A stretch of DNA of 17,685 nucleotides from the NCBI GenBank assembly GCA_036566925.1, contig DATCVI010000216.1, positions 1-17,685 of the forward strand. The letters are read 5' to 3'. Both the position numbers and the translations under genes were made by a program. The notes under the pieces are model-generated. The model saw only the letters and a list, made by a program, of their open reading frames with translations. It was not told the DNA's origin and searched no databases. Shown here one piece after another: positions 8,313 to 14,940 of the stretch. The stretch comes from Stenotrophomonas_A sp036566925 (lineage in GTDB: Bacteria > Pseudomonadota > Gammaproteobacteria > Xanthomonadales > Xanthomonadaceae). The stretch's first letter is position 1; every line of letters starts with the position of its first letter.

Positions 8313-8424
8313 GTTCGGGGCCGGGCCCTTGCCCCGGGGGACGCCAAGTACTGCATCCATGCAGGGCTCGTTGGGCGACGTCCATGTCGCCCAACGCCCC
8401 CGGGGCAAGGGCCCGGCCCCGAAC
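8313..8424 (+). repeat. Structured ~110-bp repeat, copy 3 (divergent stem, same architecture)
   Basis: Perfect 28-bp inverted arms at 8313-8340 and 8397-8424, with a sequence different from copies 1 and 2. Inside, hairpin A is ctgc/gcag (8351-8354, 8361-8364) with loop atccat. Hairpin B is a 10-bp stem (8370-8379, 8386-8395) with loop gtccat. The linker agggctc between the hairpins is close to the gggggctc of copy 1. Confidence 0.9.
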
Positions 8425-8459
8425 ACCCGATAGAAGGTCGCGTTTGTGTGGGGAGAGTG

Positions 8460-8601
8460 CCCTCATCCGTCGCTGTCGCGACACCTTCTCCCAGAGGGAG
8501 AAGGACGGCATGCATTTTGCCACCTGAAAATAAGTCGCCCGCAGCGTGTGCTGTCCTTCTCCCGTTGCGGGAGAAGGTGGCCCGACCGGGCCGGATGAGG
8601 G
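8460..8601. repeat. Inverted pair of CCTTCTCCC hairpins (MITE/REP-like)
   Basis: Outer arms ccctcatccg (8460-8469) and cggatgaggg (8592-8601) face each other. Just inside each is a tight hairpin: ccttctccc/gggagaagg (8484-8492, 8496-8504; 3-base loop) and ccttctcccg/cgggagaagg (8555-8564, 8568-8577; 3-base loop). About 50 bases of unrelated DNA separate them. The design looks like two half-elements in inverted orientation, as in REP pairs or small non-autonomous elements. Confidence 0.8.
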
Positions 8602-8638
8602 TGCTTTTTCTCTTCCCACAACTTGCGCCGACCTGTCG

Positions 8639-8748
8639 GGTGGTCGGGGGCAGGCCCGTTTCGGGACAATTGGCGACATGGATGTCGCCAATTAGCCCCC
8701 ATGGACGGGTTCACGGCGTGTCCCGAAACGGGCCTGCCCCCGGCCGCC
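8639..8748 (-). repeat. Structured ~110-bp repeat, copy 2 (inverse orientation)
   Basis: Arms 8639-8668 and 8719-8748 pair over 30 positions with two mismatches that would be G-U wobbles in one RNA strand. On the minus strand the inner parts match copy 1: module cgccgtgaaccc, hairpin A ccc/ggg with loop gtccat (8701-8706), and hairpin B (8669-8677 with 8684-8692) with loop atccat (8678-8683). The arm sequence is nearly that of copy 1. Confidence 0.9.
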
Positions 8749-8850
8749 GCCGATAACAACCAAACCATCGCTGCTATGACCTTAGGCCTTGGCGCCGCCC
8801 AACCCCCACCCCTACCATCGGAGGTTTGCCGTCCCAGCCCCGGAGAACCC

Positions 8851-10914
8851 ATGAAGCTTCGCCATGCCCTGCTGCCCCTGTGCCTGCTGGCCGCCCTGCC
8901 TACGTTGGCCGCCGCACGCGGTTTCGATGTGCGCGACATGGTGTCGCTCGATCGGGTCTCGGCGCCTACGCTGAGCCCGGATGGCGGCGTGCTGGTGTTC
9001 TCCAAGCGGGTGATGGATGCGAACAAGACCAAGGCCAGCAACAGCCTGTGGCGCCGCGATCTGCGCACGCGCGACATGGCGCCGCCGAAGCAGATCAGCC
9101 CCGAGGATTGGAACGTCAATTCGCCCGCGTTCTCGCGTGATGGCCAGACGCTGTACTTCCTCAGCGCCAAGAACGGCAGCCAGCAGCTGTATGCGATGCC
9201 GGCCGAGGGCGGTACGCCGCGCCAGTTGACCGATTTCCCGGTCGATGTGGATAGCTTCAAGCTTTCGCCGCAGGGCGACCGCATCGTGTTCAGCGCCGGC
9301 GTGTTCCAGGACTGCGTCTCGGACCTGGCCTGCAGCAAGAAGAAGCTCGATGCGCTGGAAGCCAGCAAGGCTACCGGCAAGGTGTTCGATTCGCTGTTCG
9401 TGCGCCACTGGGATACCTGGAACGATGGCCGCCGCAACACCCTGTTCGTCGCGCCGCTGCCCAAGGCCGAGGCCAAGGCGAGCACTGCGACCGCGATCAG
9501 CGCCAAGATCGCCGGTGATGCGCCGTCCAAGCCGTTCGGCGGCAACGATGATTTCGAATGGGCGCCGGATGGCAAGAGCGTGGTCGCCAGCATCCGCGTG
9601 GCGGGGCGGCAGGAGCCGTGGTCGACCAACTTCGACCTCTACAAGCTTGATGCGGCCGGCAGCAAGGCTGCCGTCAACCTGACCAAGGCCAACCCGGCCT
9701 GGGACGCCGGTCCGGTGTTCAGCGCCGACGGCAAGACGTTGTACTACCGCGCGATGCAGCGCCCGGGTTTCGAGGCCGACCGTTTCGCGCTGATGGCGCT
9801 CGACCTGGCCAGCGGCAAGGCCCGCGAAATTGCCGCGGATTGGGATCGCTCGGCCGGCGAGATCGTGTTGAGCGCCGATGGCAAGGCCATCTACACCAGC
9901 GCCGACGAGATGGGCGAGCACCCGCTGTTCAAGATCGATATCGCCAGCGGCCAGGCCACCAAGTTGGTGGGCGAGGGCAGCGTCGGTTCGCCGGTGTTGG
10001 CCGGTGAGACGCTGGCGTTCACCCGCAACTCGCTCAAGAGCGGCGACCAGATTTTCGTGGCCGACAGCGCCGCGCAGAATGCGCGCGCGATCACCCCGAG
10101 CGCGGCCGAGATGCTGCCGGATGTGCAGTTCGGCGACTTCGAGCAATTCGAGTTCAAGGGCTGGAACAACGACACCGTGCACGGCTACGTGGTCAAGCCG
10201 TACAACTACAAGCCGGGCAAGAAGTATCCGGTGGCGTTCCTGATCCACGGCGGCCCCCAGGGTAGCTTCGGCAACGGCTGGAGCTACCGCTGGAATCCGC
10301 AGACCTATGCCGGCCAGGGCTACGCGGTAGTGATGATCGACTTCCACGGCTCCACCGGTTACGGCCAGGCTTTCACTGATGCGATCAGCCAGCATTGGGG
10401 CGACCGCCCGCTGGAAGACCTGCAGAAGGGCTGGGCCTCGGCCCAGCAGCAGTACAAGTTCCTCAACGGCGACAAGGCCTGCGCGCTCGGTGCCAGCTAC
10501 GGCGGTTTCATGACTTATTGGATCGCCGGCAACTGGAACGAGCCGTGGAAGTGCCTGGTCGACCATGACGGCGTGTTCGACAATCGCATGATGGGCTACA
10601 GCACCGAGGAGCTGTGGTTCAGCGAATGGGAGAACGGCGGCACGCCGTGGGACAACGCCGACAAGTACGAGAAGTTCAACCCGGTCAACCACGTCAAGAA
10701 TTGGACCAAGCCCATCCTGGTCATCCATGGGCAGCAGGATTTCCGCATTCCGGTGGAACAGGGCCTGGCCGCCTTCACCGCGGCGCAGCGCAAGGGCGTG
10801 GAATCCAAGTTCCTCTACTTCCCCGACGAGAACCACTGGGTTCTGAAGCCGCAGAACTCGATCCTGTGGCACGACACCGTCAATGCCTGGTTGAAGGACC
10901 ACATCGGCCAGTAA
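8851..10914 (+). CDS. Exported S9-family dipeptidyl-peptidase-like enzyme (DPP5 type)
   Basis: Predicted 687-residue exported serine peptidase. The ATG at 8851 follows ggagaa and gives a signal peptide (MKLRH, then a long Leu/Ala core, cleavage near TLAAA). Several TolB/PD40-like propeller blades are visible, with repeats such as LSPDGG, FSRDGQTLYF, LSPQGDRIVF, WAPDGKSVV, FSADGKTLYY and LSADGKAIY. The C-terminal alpha/beta hydrolase carries HGGP (466-469), GASYGG with Ser549, HGQQDFRIP with Asp630 and ENHW with His662. Length and the FRIPVEQG segment resemble bacterial DPP5 and acylaminoacyl-type S9 enzymes, which remove dipeptides from peptide N-termini. It is distinct from the tandem pair upstream. 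It follows an OPT peptide carrier, fitting extracytoplasmic peptide breakdown coupled to uptake. The dipeptidyl-peptidase assignment is inferred from family resemblance. Confidence 0.92.
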   Translation: MKLRHALLPLCLLAALPTLAAARGFDVRDMVSLDRVSAPTLSPDGGVLVFSKRVMDANKTKASNSLWRRDLRTRDMAPPKQISPEDWNVNSPAFSRDGQTLYFLSAKNGSQQLYAMPAEGGTPRQLTDFPVDVDSFKLSPQGDRIVFSAGVFQDCVSDLACSKKKLDALEASKATGKVFDSLFVRHWDTWNDGRRNTLFVAPLPKAEAKASTATAISAKIAGDAPSKPFGGNDDFEWAPDGKSVVASIRVAGRQEPWSTNFDLYKLDAAGSKAAVNLTKANPAWDAGPVFSADGKTLYYRAMQRPGFEADRFALMALDLASGKAREIAADWDRSAGEIVLSADGKAIYTSADEMGEHPLFKIDIASGQATKLVGEGSVGSPVLAGETLAFTRNSLKSGDQIFVADSAAQNARAITPSAAEMLPDVQFGDFEQFEFKGWNNDTVHGYVVKPYNYKPGKKYPVAFLIHGGPQGSFGNGWSYRWNPQTYAGQGYAVVMIDFHGSTGYGQAFTDAISQHWGDRPLEDLQKGWASAQQQYKFLNGDKACALGASYGGFMTYWIAGNWNEPWKCLVDHDGVFDNRMMGYSTEELWFSEWENGGTPWDNADKYEKFNPVNHVKNWTKPILVIHGQQDFRIPVEQGLAAFTAAQRKGVESKFLYFPDENHWVLKPQNSILWHDTVNAWLKDHIGQ

Positions 10915-10923
10915 GTGGTGTTT

Positions 10924-10948
10924 GCGGGGCCGGTTTCGCCGGCCCCGC
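10924..10948 (+). terminator. Strong GC hairpin after the DPP5-like gene
   Basis: A perfect 10-bp stem gcggggccgg/ccggccccgc with a 5-base loop, starting 9 bases after the stop codon. There is no T-run after it, so it may act as a 3' stabiliser or a partial terminator before the DUF819 gene rather than as a full intrinsic terminator. Confidence 0.5.
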
Positions 10949-10980
10949 GTCGTTGCAACGTCCAGCCGTCGGGAAGCCGC

Positions 10981-12231
10981 ATGAATCCACCCAGCACCGC
11001 CCTGATCCAGAACGACATCGTCGTCTTCGGCTTGATCGCCGCCACCCTCGGTGCGGTGTTCTGGACTGCGTCTCGCCAGCAAGGCCTGTGGAAGCGCTTC
11101 TACACTTTCGTGCCGGCACTGCTGCTGTGCTACCTGATTCCCGGCATCTACAACACTGTCGGCCTGATCGATGGCCAGCACACGAGTCTCTACAACCCGG
11201 TCGCGCGCGACATCCTGCTGCCAGCAGCACTTGTGCTGCTGACGCTGGCGGTGGACATCAAGGCGATCATGCGGCTGGGGCCGAAACTGGTGCTGATGTA
11301 TGTCGGCACTTCGATCAGCATCATGCTCGGTGCGGTGGTCGCCTTCGCGCTGATGCGCTGGCTGCATCCGTCCACGGTCGCCGGCGATACCTGGGCCGGC
11401 ATGGCCGCGCTGGCTGGCAGCTGGATCGGCGGCGGTGCGAACATGCTGGCGATGCGCGAAGTGTTCAATGTCGATGCCACCACTTTCGGCCAGTTCGCCG
11501 TGGTCGATGTCGGCGTCGGCTACGTGTGGATGGCCGCGCTTATCTTCCTGGCCGGCCGCGCGCAAAAGATCGACGCGCGCACTGGCGCCGATACCCGCCC
11601 GCTGGACGAGTTGAAAGAGCGCATCGCCGCGTTCCAGGCCGAGCACGAACGCATCCCGTCGCTGAGCGATCTGATGATCATCGTCGGCGTGGCCTTCGGC
11701 GCGGTCGGGCTGGCCCATGCCATTGCCGCGCCACTGTCGGCCTGGTTCGATGCCAATGTGTCCTGGGCCTCGCGCTTCAGCCTGGACTCGCCGTTCGTGT
11801 GGGTGGTGGTGCTGTCGACCAGCTGCGGCCTGGGCCTTAGCTTCACCCGCGCGCGCACGCTGGAAGGCGCGGGCGCCTCGCGTATCGGCTCGTTGCTGCT
11901 GTACTTCCTCATTGCCTGCATCGGCATGCAGATGGACCTGCTGGCGCTGCTCGACCGGCCGTGGTTGTTCCTGCTCGGGTTGATCTGGATCGGCGTGCAC
12001 ATCGGCTTGCTATGGGGCCTGGGCCGCCTGCTCAACGTGCCGTTCTTCTACTTCGCCATCGGCTCGCAGTCGCACATCGGCGGGCCGGCCTCGGCCCCGG
12101 TGGTGGCAGCGGCCTTCCATCCGGCGCTGGCGCCGGTGGGCGTGTTGCTGGGCACCTTGGGTTATGCCACCGGCACCTACCTGGCCTACGTGGTCGGCAT
12201 CACCTTGCGGGCGATGGCCGGGGCAGGCTGA
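10981..12231 (+). CDS. DUF819-family integral membrane protein
   Basis: Predicted 416-residue membrane protein that I place in the DUF819 (YjcL-like) family from its overall look. It has ten or more hydrophobic segments, a segment with GSWIGGGANMLAMREVF (about 141-157), and a late GSQSHIGGPASAPVVAAAF (about 361-379). Two glycine-rich, helix-breaking segments of this kind in two halves are typical of secondary carriers related to the sodium/glutamate and similar transporters. The substrate is unknown. The ATG at 10981 has only a weak purine tract before it. The gene follows the DPP5-like peptidase by 66 bases, with a strong hairpin between, so it could be transcribed by read-through. A role in export or uptake of an amino acid or peptide product is conceivable but not shown. 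Confidence 0.85.
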   Translation: MNPPSTALIQNDIVVFGLIAATLGAVFWTASRQQGLWKRFYTFVPALLLCYLIPGIYNTVGLIDGQHTSLYNPVARDILLPAALVLLTLAVDIKAIMRLGPKLVLMYVGTSISIMLGAVVAFALMRWLHPSTVAGDTWAGMAALAGSWIGGGANMLAMREVFNVDATTFGQFAVVDVGVGYVWMAALIFLAGRAQKIDARTGADTRPLDELKERIAAFQAEHERIPSLSDLMIIVGVAFGAVGLAHAIAAPLSAWFDANVSWASRFSLDSPFVWVVVLSTSCGLGLSFTRARTLEGAGASRIGSLLLYFLIACIGMQMDLLALLDRPWLFLLGLIWIGVHIGLLWGLGRLLNVPFFYFAIGSQSHIGGPASAPVVAAAFHPALAPVGVLLGTLGYATGTYLAYVVGITLRAMAGAG

Positions 12232-12264
12232 GCCTCCCCGATCACCATGACGCACGCGATTGCC

Positions 12265-12296
12265 CTGTAGGAGCGGCTTCAGCCTCGACCGCAAGC
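12265..12296 (+). repeat. Single REP-like sequence
   Basis: The string tgtaggagcggcttcagcc, followed by tcgacc, closely resembles the REP core found widely in Pseudomonas and Xanthomonas-group genomes. Only one copy is present here, with a degenerate second arm. It lies in the gap between the DUF819 gene and the convergent AhpD-like gene, a usual place for REPs. Confidence 0.6.
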
Positions 12297-12338
12297 ATCA
12301 GCAGGCTCAGGAATCTCCGCAGCCAGCCAGCGTCAGCC

Positions 12339-12671
12339 TCAAGCCCCGCTCAGCGCATCCATCACCCGCGCCGAATAAACCAGCGCAGCACCGGCATTGA
12401 GCGCCACCGCTACGCCCAACGCCTCGGCGACTTCCTCCTGGGTGGCGCCTTCTTTCGCCGCCACTGCGGTATGCACGGCGATGCAGCCGTCGCAGCGCGT
12501 GGTCACTGCCACCGCCAGCGCAATCAATTCGCGCGTCTTGCCGTCGAGGTGGCCGGTCTTGGCACCGGCTCCGGACAATGTCTGGTAGCCACGCAGCGTA
12601 TCGGGGCTCAGCTTGCCGAGCTCGCCGATACGGCTGCCGAGTTCCTTGCGGTATTCGTTCCAATCCAACAT
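12339..12671 (-). CDS. AhpD-like carboxymuconolactone decarboxylase family protein
   Basis: Predicted 110-residue small all-helical protein. It carries the CxxC pair C60-DG-C63 and H67, the redox signature of AhpD-like alkylhydroperoxidases in the carboxymuconolactone decarboxylase fold. Such proteins reduce peroxides or act as thiol oxidoreductases. I chose the ATG at 12671 because GGAG lies 9 bases upstream; an ATG at 12686 would add five residues and has no Shine-Dalgarno. It is the last of four minus-strand genes. The ABM-fold gene before it ends 167 bases upstream, with an imperfect hairpin between, so it may be transcribed separately. A peroxide or quinone stress role is likely from the family; physiological substrate is unknown. 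Confidence 0.88.
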   Translation of the reverse strand: MLDWNEYRKELGSRIGELGKLSPDTLRGYQTLSGAGAKTGHLDGKTRELIALAVAVTTRCDGCIAVHTAVAAKEGATQEEVAEALGVAVALNAGAALVYSARVMDALSGA

Positions 12672-12689
12672 GACGGCATGCTCCATGAA

Positions 12690-12735
12690 AACCTGCGCCG
12701 CAAGAGCGCGGCAGCGGATTCTGCGGCGGCAGGTT
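12690..12735 (-). other. Imperfect hairpin with short T-run upstream of the AhpD-like gene
   Basis: On the minus strand aacctgccgccgca pairs, with one bulge, with tgcggcgcaggtt, followed by TTTT right before the AhpD-like start. It could end transcription from the ABM-fold gene or influence translation of the AhpD-like gene. The remaining gap (12736-12838) shows nothing recognisable. Confidence 0.35.
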
Positions 12736-12838
12736 GTTCATGCCGTGTGCTGTGCTTGGAAGGATTTACGAAAGTCTGCCCGCACGCAGCGATTTGGCCT
12801 GTGGCCGTGGATTCTTGCGTTATCCACGCCTGTTGAAC

Positions 12839-13162
12839 TCAGCCTGCGGCCGTCCACCGCTGTAGCGGCAACAGTACCTGGGCCTGCCGCGGCGACTGCA
12901 GCCATCGCGGCAGCAATGCTTCATAGCGATCGCGGTAGTCGGTGGCCTGATGGGCCAGGAACGCTTCCACCGAGACCTCGTTCCAGTGCTCGTAGAGCGT
13001 GAATCGCGTGGAGTCCTGCGCATCGCGGTCTAGATGGCAGGAGACGAACGCCGGCTCGCGCTGCATGTCGCGCAGCAATTCGTCCAGGGCGGTGCGCCAT
13101 TCGTCGATGCACTCGGGCTTGAGGTGCAGCGTGACGAAGAAGACCAGGGTGGAATCGCGCAC
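12839..13162 (-). CDS. Antibiotic biosynthesis monooxygenase (ABM) domain protein, possible quinol monooxygenase
   Basis: Predicted 107-residue single-domain protein with the ferredoxin-like ABM fold. Supporting segments are the first strand VFFVTLHLKPE, then the helix with WRTALDELLRDMQREPAF, SCHLDRDAQDSTRFTLYEHW and the helix EAFLAHQAT. Relatives include YgiN-type quinol monooxygenases and small heme- or quinone-handling proteins. The start is GTG at 13162, supported by GGAG five bases upstream; no better ATG exists. It is 55 bases after the ROK-like gene, so the two may share a transcript. Pairing with an AhpD-like gene suggests quinone or oxidative-stress chemistry, which is an inference from neighbourhood. 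Confidence 0.82.
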   Translation of the reverse strand: MRDSTLVFFVTLHLKPECIDEWRTALDELLRDMQREPAFVSCHLDRDAQDSTRFTLYEHWNEVSVEAFLAHQATDYRDRYEALLPRWLQSPRQAQVLLPLQRWTAAG

Positions 13163-13217
13163 GTTCGCTCCGCGGCAGTGGGGTCGTGGTGATTATCGCG
13201 CAGTCACCGGTGTACGC

Positions 13218-14258
13218 TCACAGCCGCGAGTAACTGGCGTTGCCAAGCCCGGTGCCGATGGTAAAGATGCCCCAATGGCGATGCTTGCGCATCGCGTGGC
13301 ACTGGCTCAGGCCCTGCACCACCGCATCGTTGTGCAGCAGCACCTGCGGGCGTTGTTTGCCGATGCGATCGAGTTGCTGGGCCAACGCGCCGGGCAGGTC
13401 GAACGGCATTTCCCAGTCGCCGGGCAGATTCTGGGCGCCTTGCGAGATATGGCCGTCCGCCTCGATCTGGCCCGGCACCGCAATGCCGACGAACGGCGCC
13501 AGGTCGATGCCCAGCGTGCGCGCCTGGGCATTGAGGCCGTTGAGCATGCCGGCCAGCCGCGCGATCGCCTCGCCGCGCGCAGGCGCGTCGTCGGCATGAC
13601 GCCACTGCATGTGTTCGAGCACCCGCGCCTTGTGGCCATCGGCGGCCTTGGCCAGGCGATGTTCGACCAGCCCGCAGCGCAGGTTGGTGCCGCCAATATC
13701 CACCGCCAGGTAGGCGGCATGTTTGCGCGCCGCCGCCGGCAGCAGGGTGCTCCAGCCGAGCAGGGCGGCTTCGTCCGGGTCCTGGTCGAGGATGTACAGG
13801 CGAACCTTGATCCGCGCCAGCCGCAGCAAGCGATCGGCACGGCGGATCGACAGCGCGCCGAAATGGCTTTCGGGGAAGCCGCCGCCCAATACGATCGCCT
13901 CGACCGACGCCCACTGCGGCTGCGACAGGAAGCAACGCGTCACCTCGACCAAGCGCTGCGCATGCTGTTCGATGGCGATATGCACCAGGTGCGCGGCATC
14001 GGCGTCGCCGCCGACCAGCACCATGTCGATCTCCTTCTTGCCGAGCTCGGTGGTTGGCTTCTTGCCGAACGGATCTTTGGCGGTGCGCTGCTTGCGGCGC
14101 GCCTGGTCGAGCAGCTCGCGGAACGCGGTCTGGCTGGCGAGGTCACCGACGAAGCCCTCGCCATCGGCGCGCACCAGCGCCAGGTTGTAGCTGTCCACGT
14201 GCAGGCCGGCGGCGACTTCGGCGCCATGGGCGTTGTGTGGGTCGTTGGCGCGGGTCAT
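13218..14258 (-). CDS. ROK-family sugar-kinase-like protein with permuted motif order
   Basis: Predicted 346-residue cytoplasmic protein of the ROK/actin-like ATPase superfamily, which includes glucokinases and sugar-responsive repressors. No DNA-binding helix-turn-helix is seen. The ATP phosphate-1 loop DIGGTN is at 187-192, VGIAVPG at 257-263, the catalytic-type HND with Asp311, and phosphate-2 GTGLGN at 335-340, six residues before the C-terminus. The segments that normally follow phosphate-2 in ROK proteins come before it: GGDADAA (83-89), IVLGGG (122-127) and PDEAALLG (161-168). The protein therefore looks circularly permuted. Spacing within each half is normal, the frame is unbroken, and all key residues are present, so it is probably active. 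The start ATG at 14258 has a weak Shine-Dalgarno. A sugar substrate cannot be named; polyphosphate or ATP glucokinase activity is possible. Confidence 0.85.
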   Translation of the reverse strand: MTRANDPHNAHGAEVAAGLHVDSYNLALVRADGEGFVGDLASQTAFRELLDQARRKQRTAKDPFGKKPTTELGKKEIDMVLVGGDADAAHLVHIAIEQHAQRLVEVTRCFLSQPQWASVEAIVLGGGFPESHFGALSIRRADRLLRLARIKVRLYILDQDPDEAALLGWSTLLPAAARKHAAYLAVDIGGTNLRCGLVEHRLAKAADGHKARVLEHMQWRHADDAPARGEAIARLAGMLNGLNAQARTLGIDLAPFVGIAVPGQIEADGHISQGAQNLPGDWEMPFDLPGALAQQLDRIGKQRPQVLLHNDAVVQGLSQCHAMRKHRHWGIFTIGTGLGNASYSRL

Positions 14259-14360
14259 GGCTGCACGGGCGCGGGAAGCGCGTGGCTGGCAACGCTGGGC
14301 GGGAAGGTCGAGGCCATGCGCGGCAGCGTGCCGGCAAGCCGGTGCAAGCCGCGCGAAGGC

Positions 14361-14789
14361 TCAGGGTAGTTTCAGCACCGCCGCCAGGGTCTCGTGTTCG
14401 ATCGGCGCCGAGGTATGTTCGTGGACGACCTTCCAGCCGCCCGCGCCGCGCCGCAGCGTCACGCTCAGGCGGTTGTCGAGCGCGCGCAGCACGCTGCCAT
14501 CGGGCGCCTGCGCGGCGAAGGTGAGGATCGCCTGGCCGCTGGCCAGGTCGCCGCCGACCTGCGACTGCGCCTGGCGCCAGCTCACCACCACCACTTCATC
14601 GCCGAGCCCGCCGAACCAGCCCTCGGCCATCGCGCGCCAGGCGGACAGGCCGGTAAGCGGCGCGGTCTGCCACATGTCGAACACATGCAGCGACTCGTCA
14701 TAAAGCGCGAGGAAGGCGGCAACATCGCGCGCGCGTACCGCCGCGGCATATCCATCGAGGAAGGCGCTGAAGGGGTCGCTGTGGGTCAT
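14361..14789 (-). CDS. NTF2-like (SnoaL/DUF4440-type) protein
   Basis: Predicted 142-residue single-domain protein with the cone-shaped NTF2 fold pattern: a helix FLDGYAAAVRARDVAAFLALY, then DESLHVFDMW, a central helix WRAMAEGWFGGL, and strands ending DNRLSVTLRRGAGGWKVVHEHTS. That last segment is typical of DUF4440/SnoaL-like proteins, which can be isomerases, ketosteroid-type enzymes or simple ligand binders. No catalytic set is decisive. The ATG at 14789 (MTHSDPF) has ggaac upstream. The longer frame to 15062 would overlap the divergent serine hydrolase promoter region and is rejected. It is the first of four minus-strand genes, 102 bases before the ROK-like gene. Confidence 0.8.
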   Translation of the reverse strand: MTHSDPFSAFLDGYAAAVRARDVAAFLALYDESLHVFDMWQTAPLTGLSAWRAMAEGWFGGLGDEVVVVSWRQAQSQVGGDLASGQAILTFAAQAPDGSVLRALDNRLSVTLRRGAGGWKVVHEHTSAPIEHETLAAVLKLP

Positions 14790-14940
14790 CGCAGGTTCCG
14801 CACGGTGGGCCGGTGCGAGCCTAGAGCGTGCGTGCGGGCGGCACAAGCGCGTGACTTGCGGCAGGGGCGGGCCGGCCCGGCGGCGCGCTAGCGTGAAGCC
14901 AGGGTGGCCAAGGGGGCCGCCGACCCGCGGAGGATGCGAC

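Larger units (their letters stand above)
8221..8850. other. 630-bp intergenic region rich in hairpin repeats
   Basis: No credible gene. In order it contains an intrinsic terminator (8250-8274), structured repeat copy 3 (8313-8424), an inverted pair of CCTTCTCCC hairpins (8460-8601), structured repeat copy 2 in inverse orientation (8639-8748), and about 100 bases of leader for the next peptidase. Within that leader tgctatgac (8772-8780) resembles an extended -10, with no convincing -35. Confidence 0.75.

Noticed and set aside
8145..8756. Open frames across the 8221-8850 gap
   Set aside because: They read through a terminator and several palindromic repeats, have no ribosome binding site, and translate the repeats themselves.
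8812..12000. Very long minus-strand open frame opposite the DPP5-like and DUF819 genes (over 1000 codons)
   Set aside because: Composition is Arg/His/Gln/Ala-rich with no recognisable domain, as expected of the antisense shadow of GC-rich coding DNA. The plus-strand frames have intact catalytic and membrane motifs.
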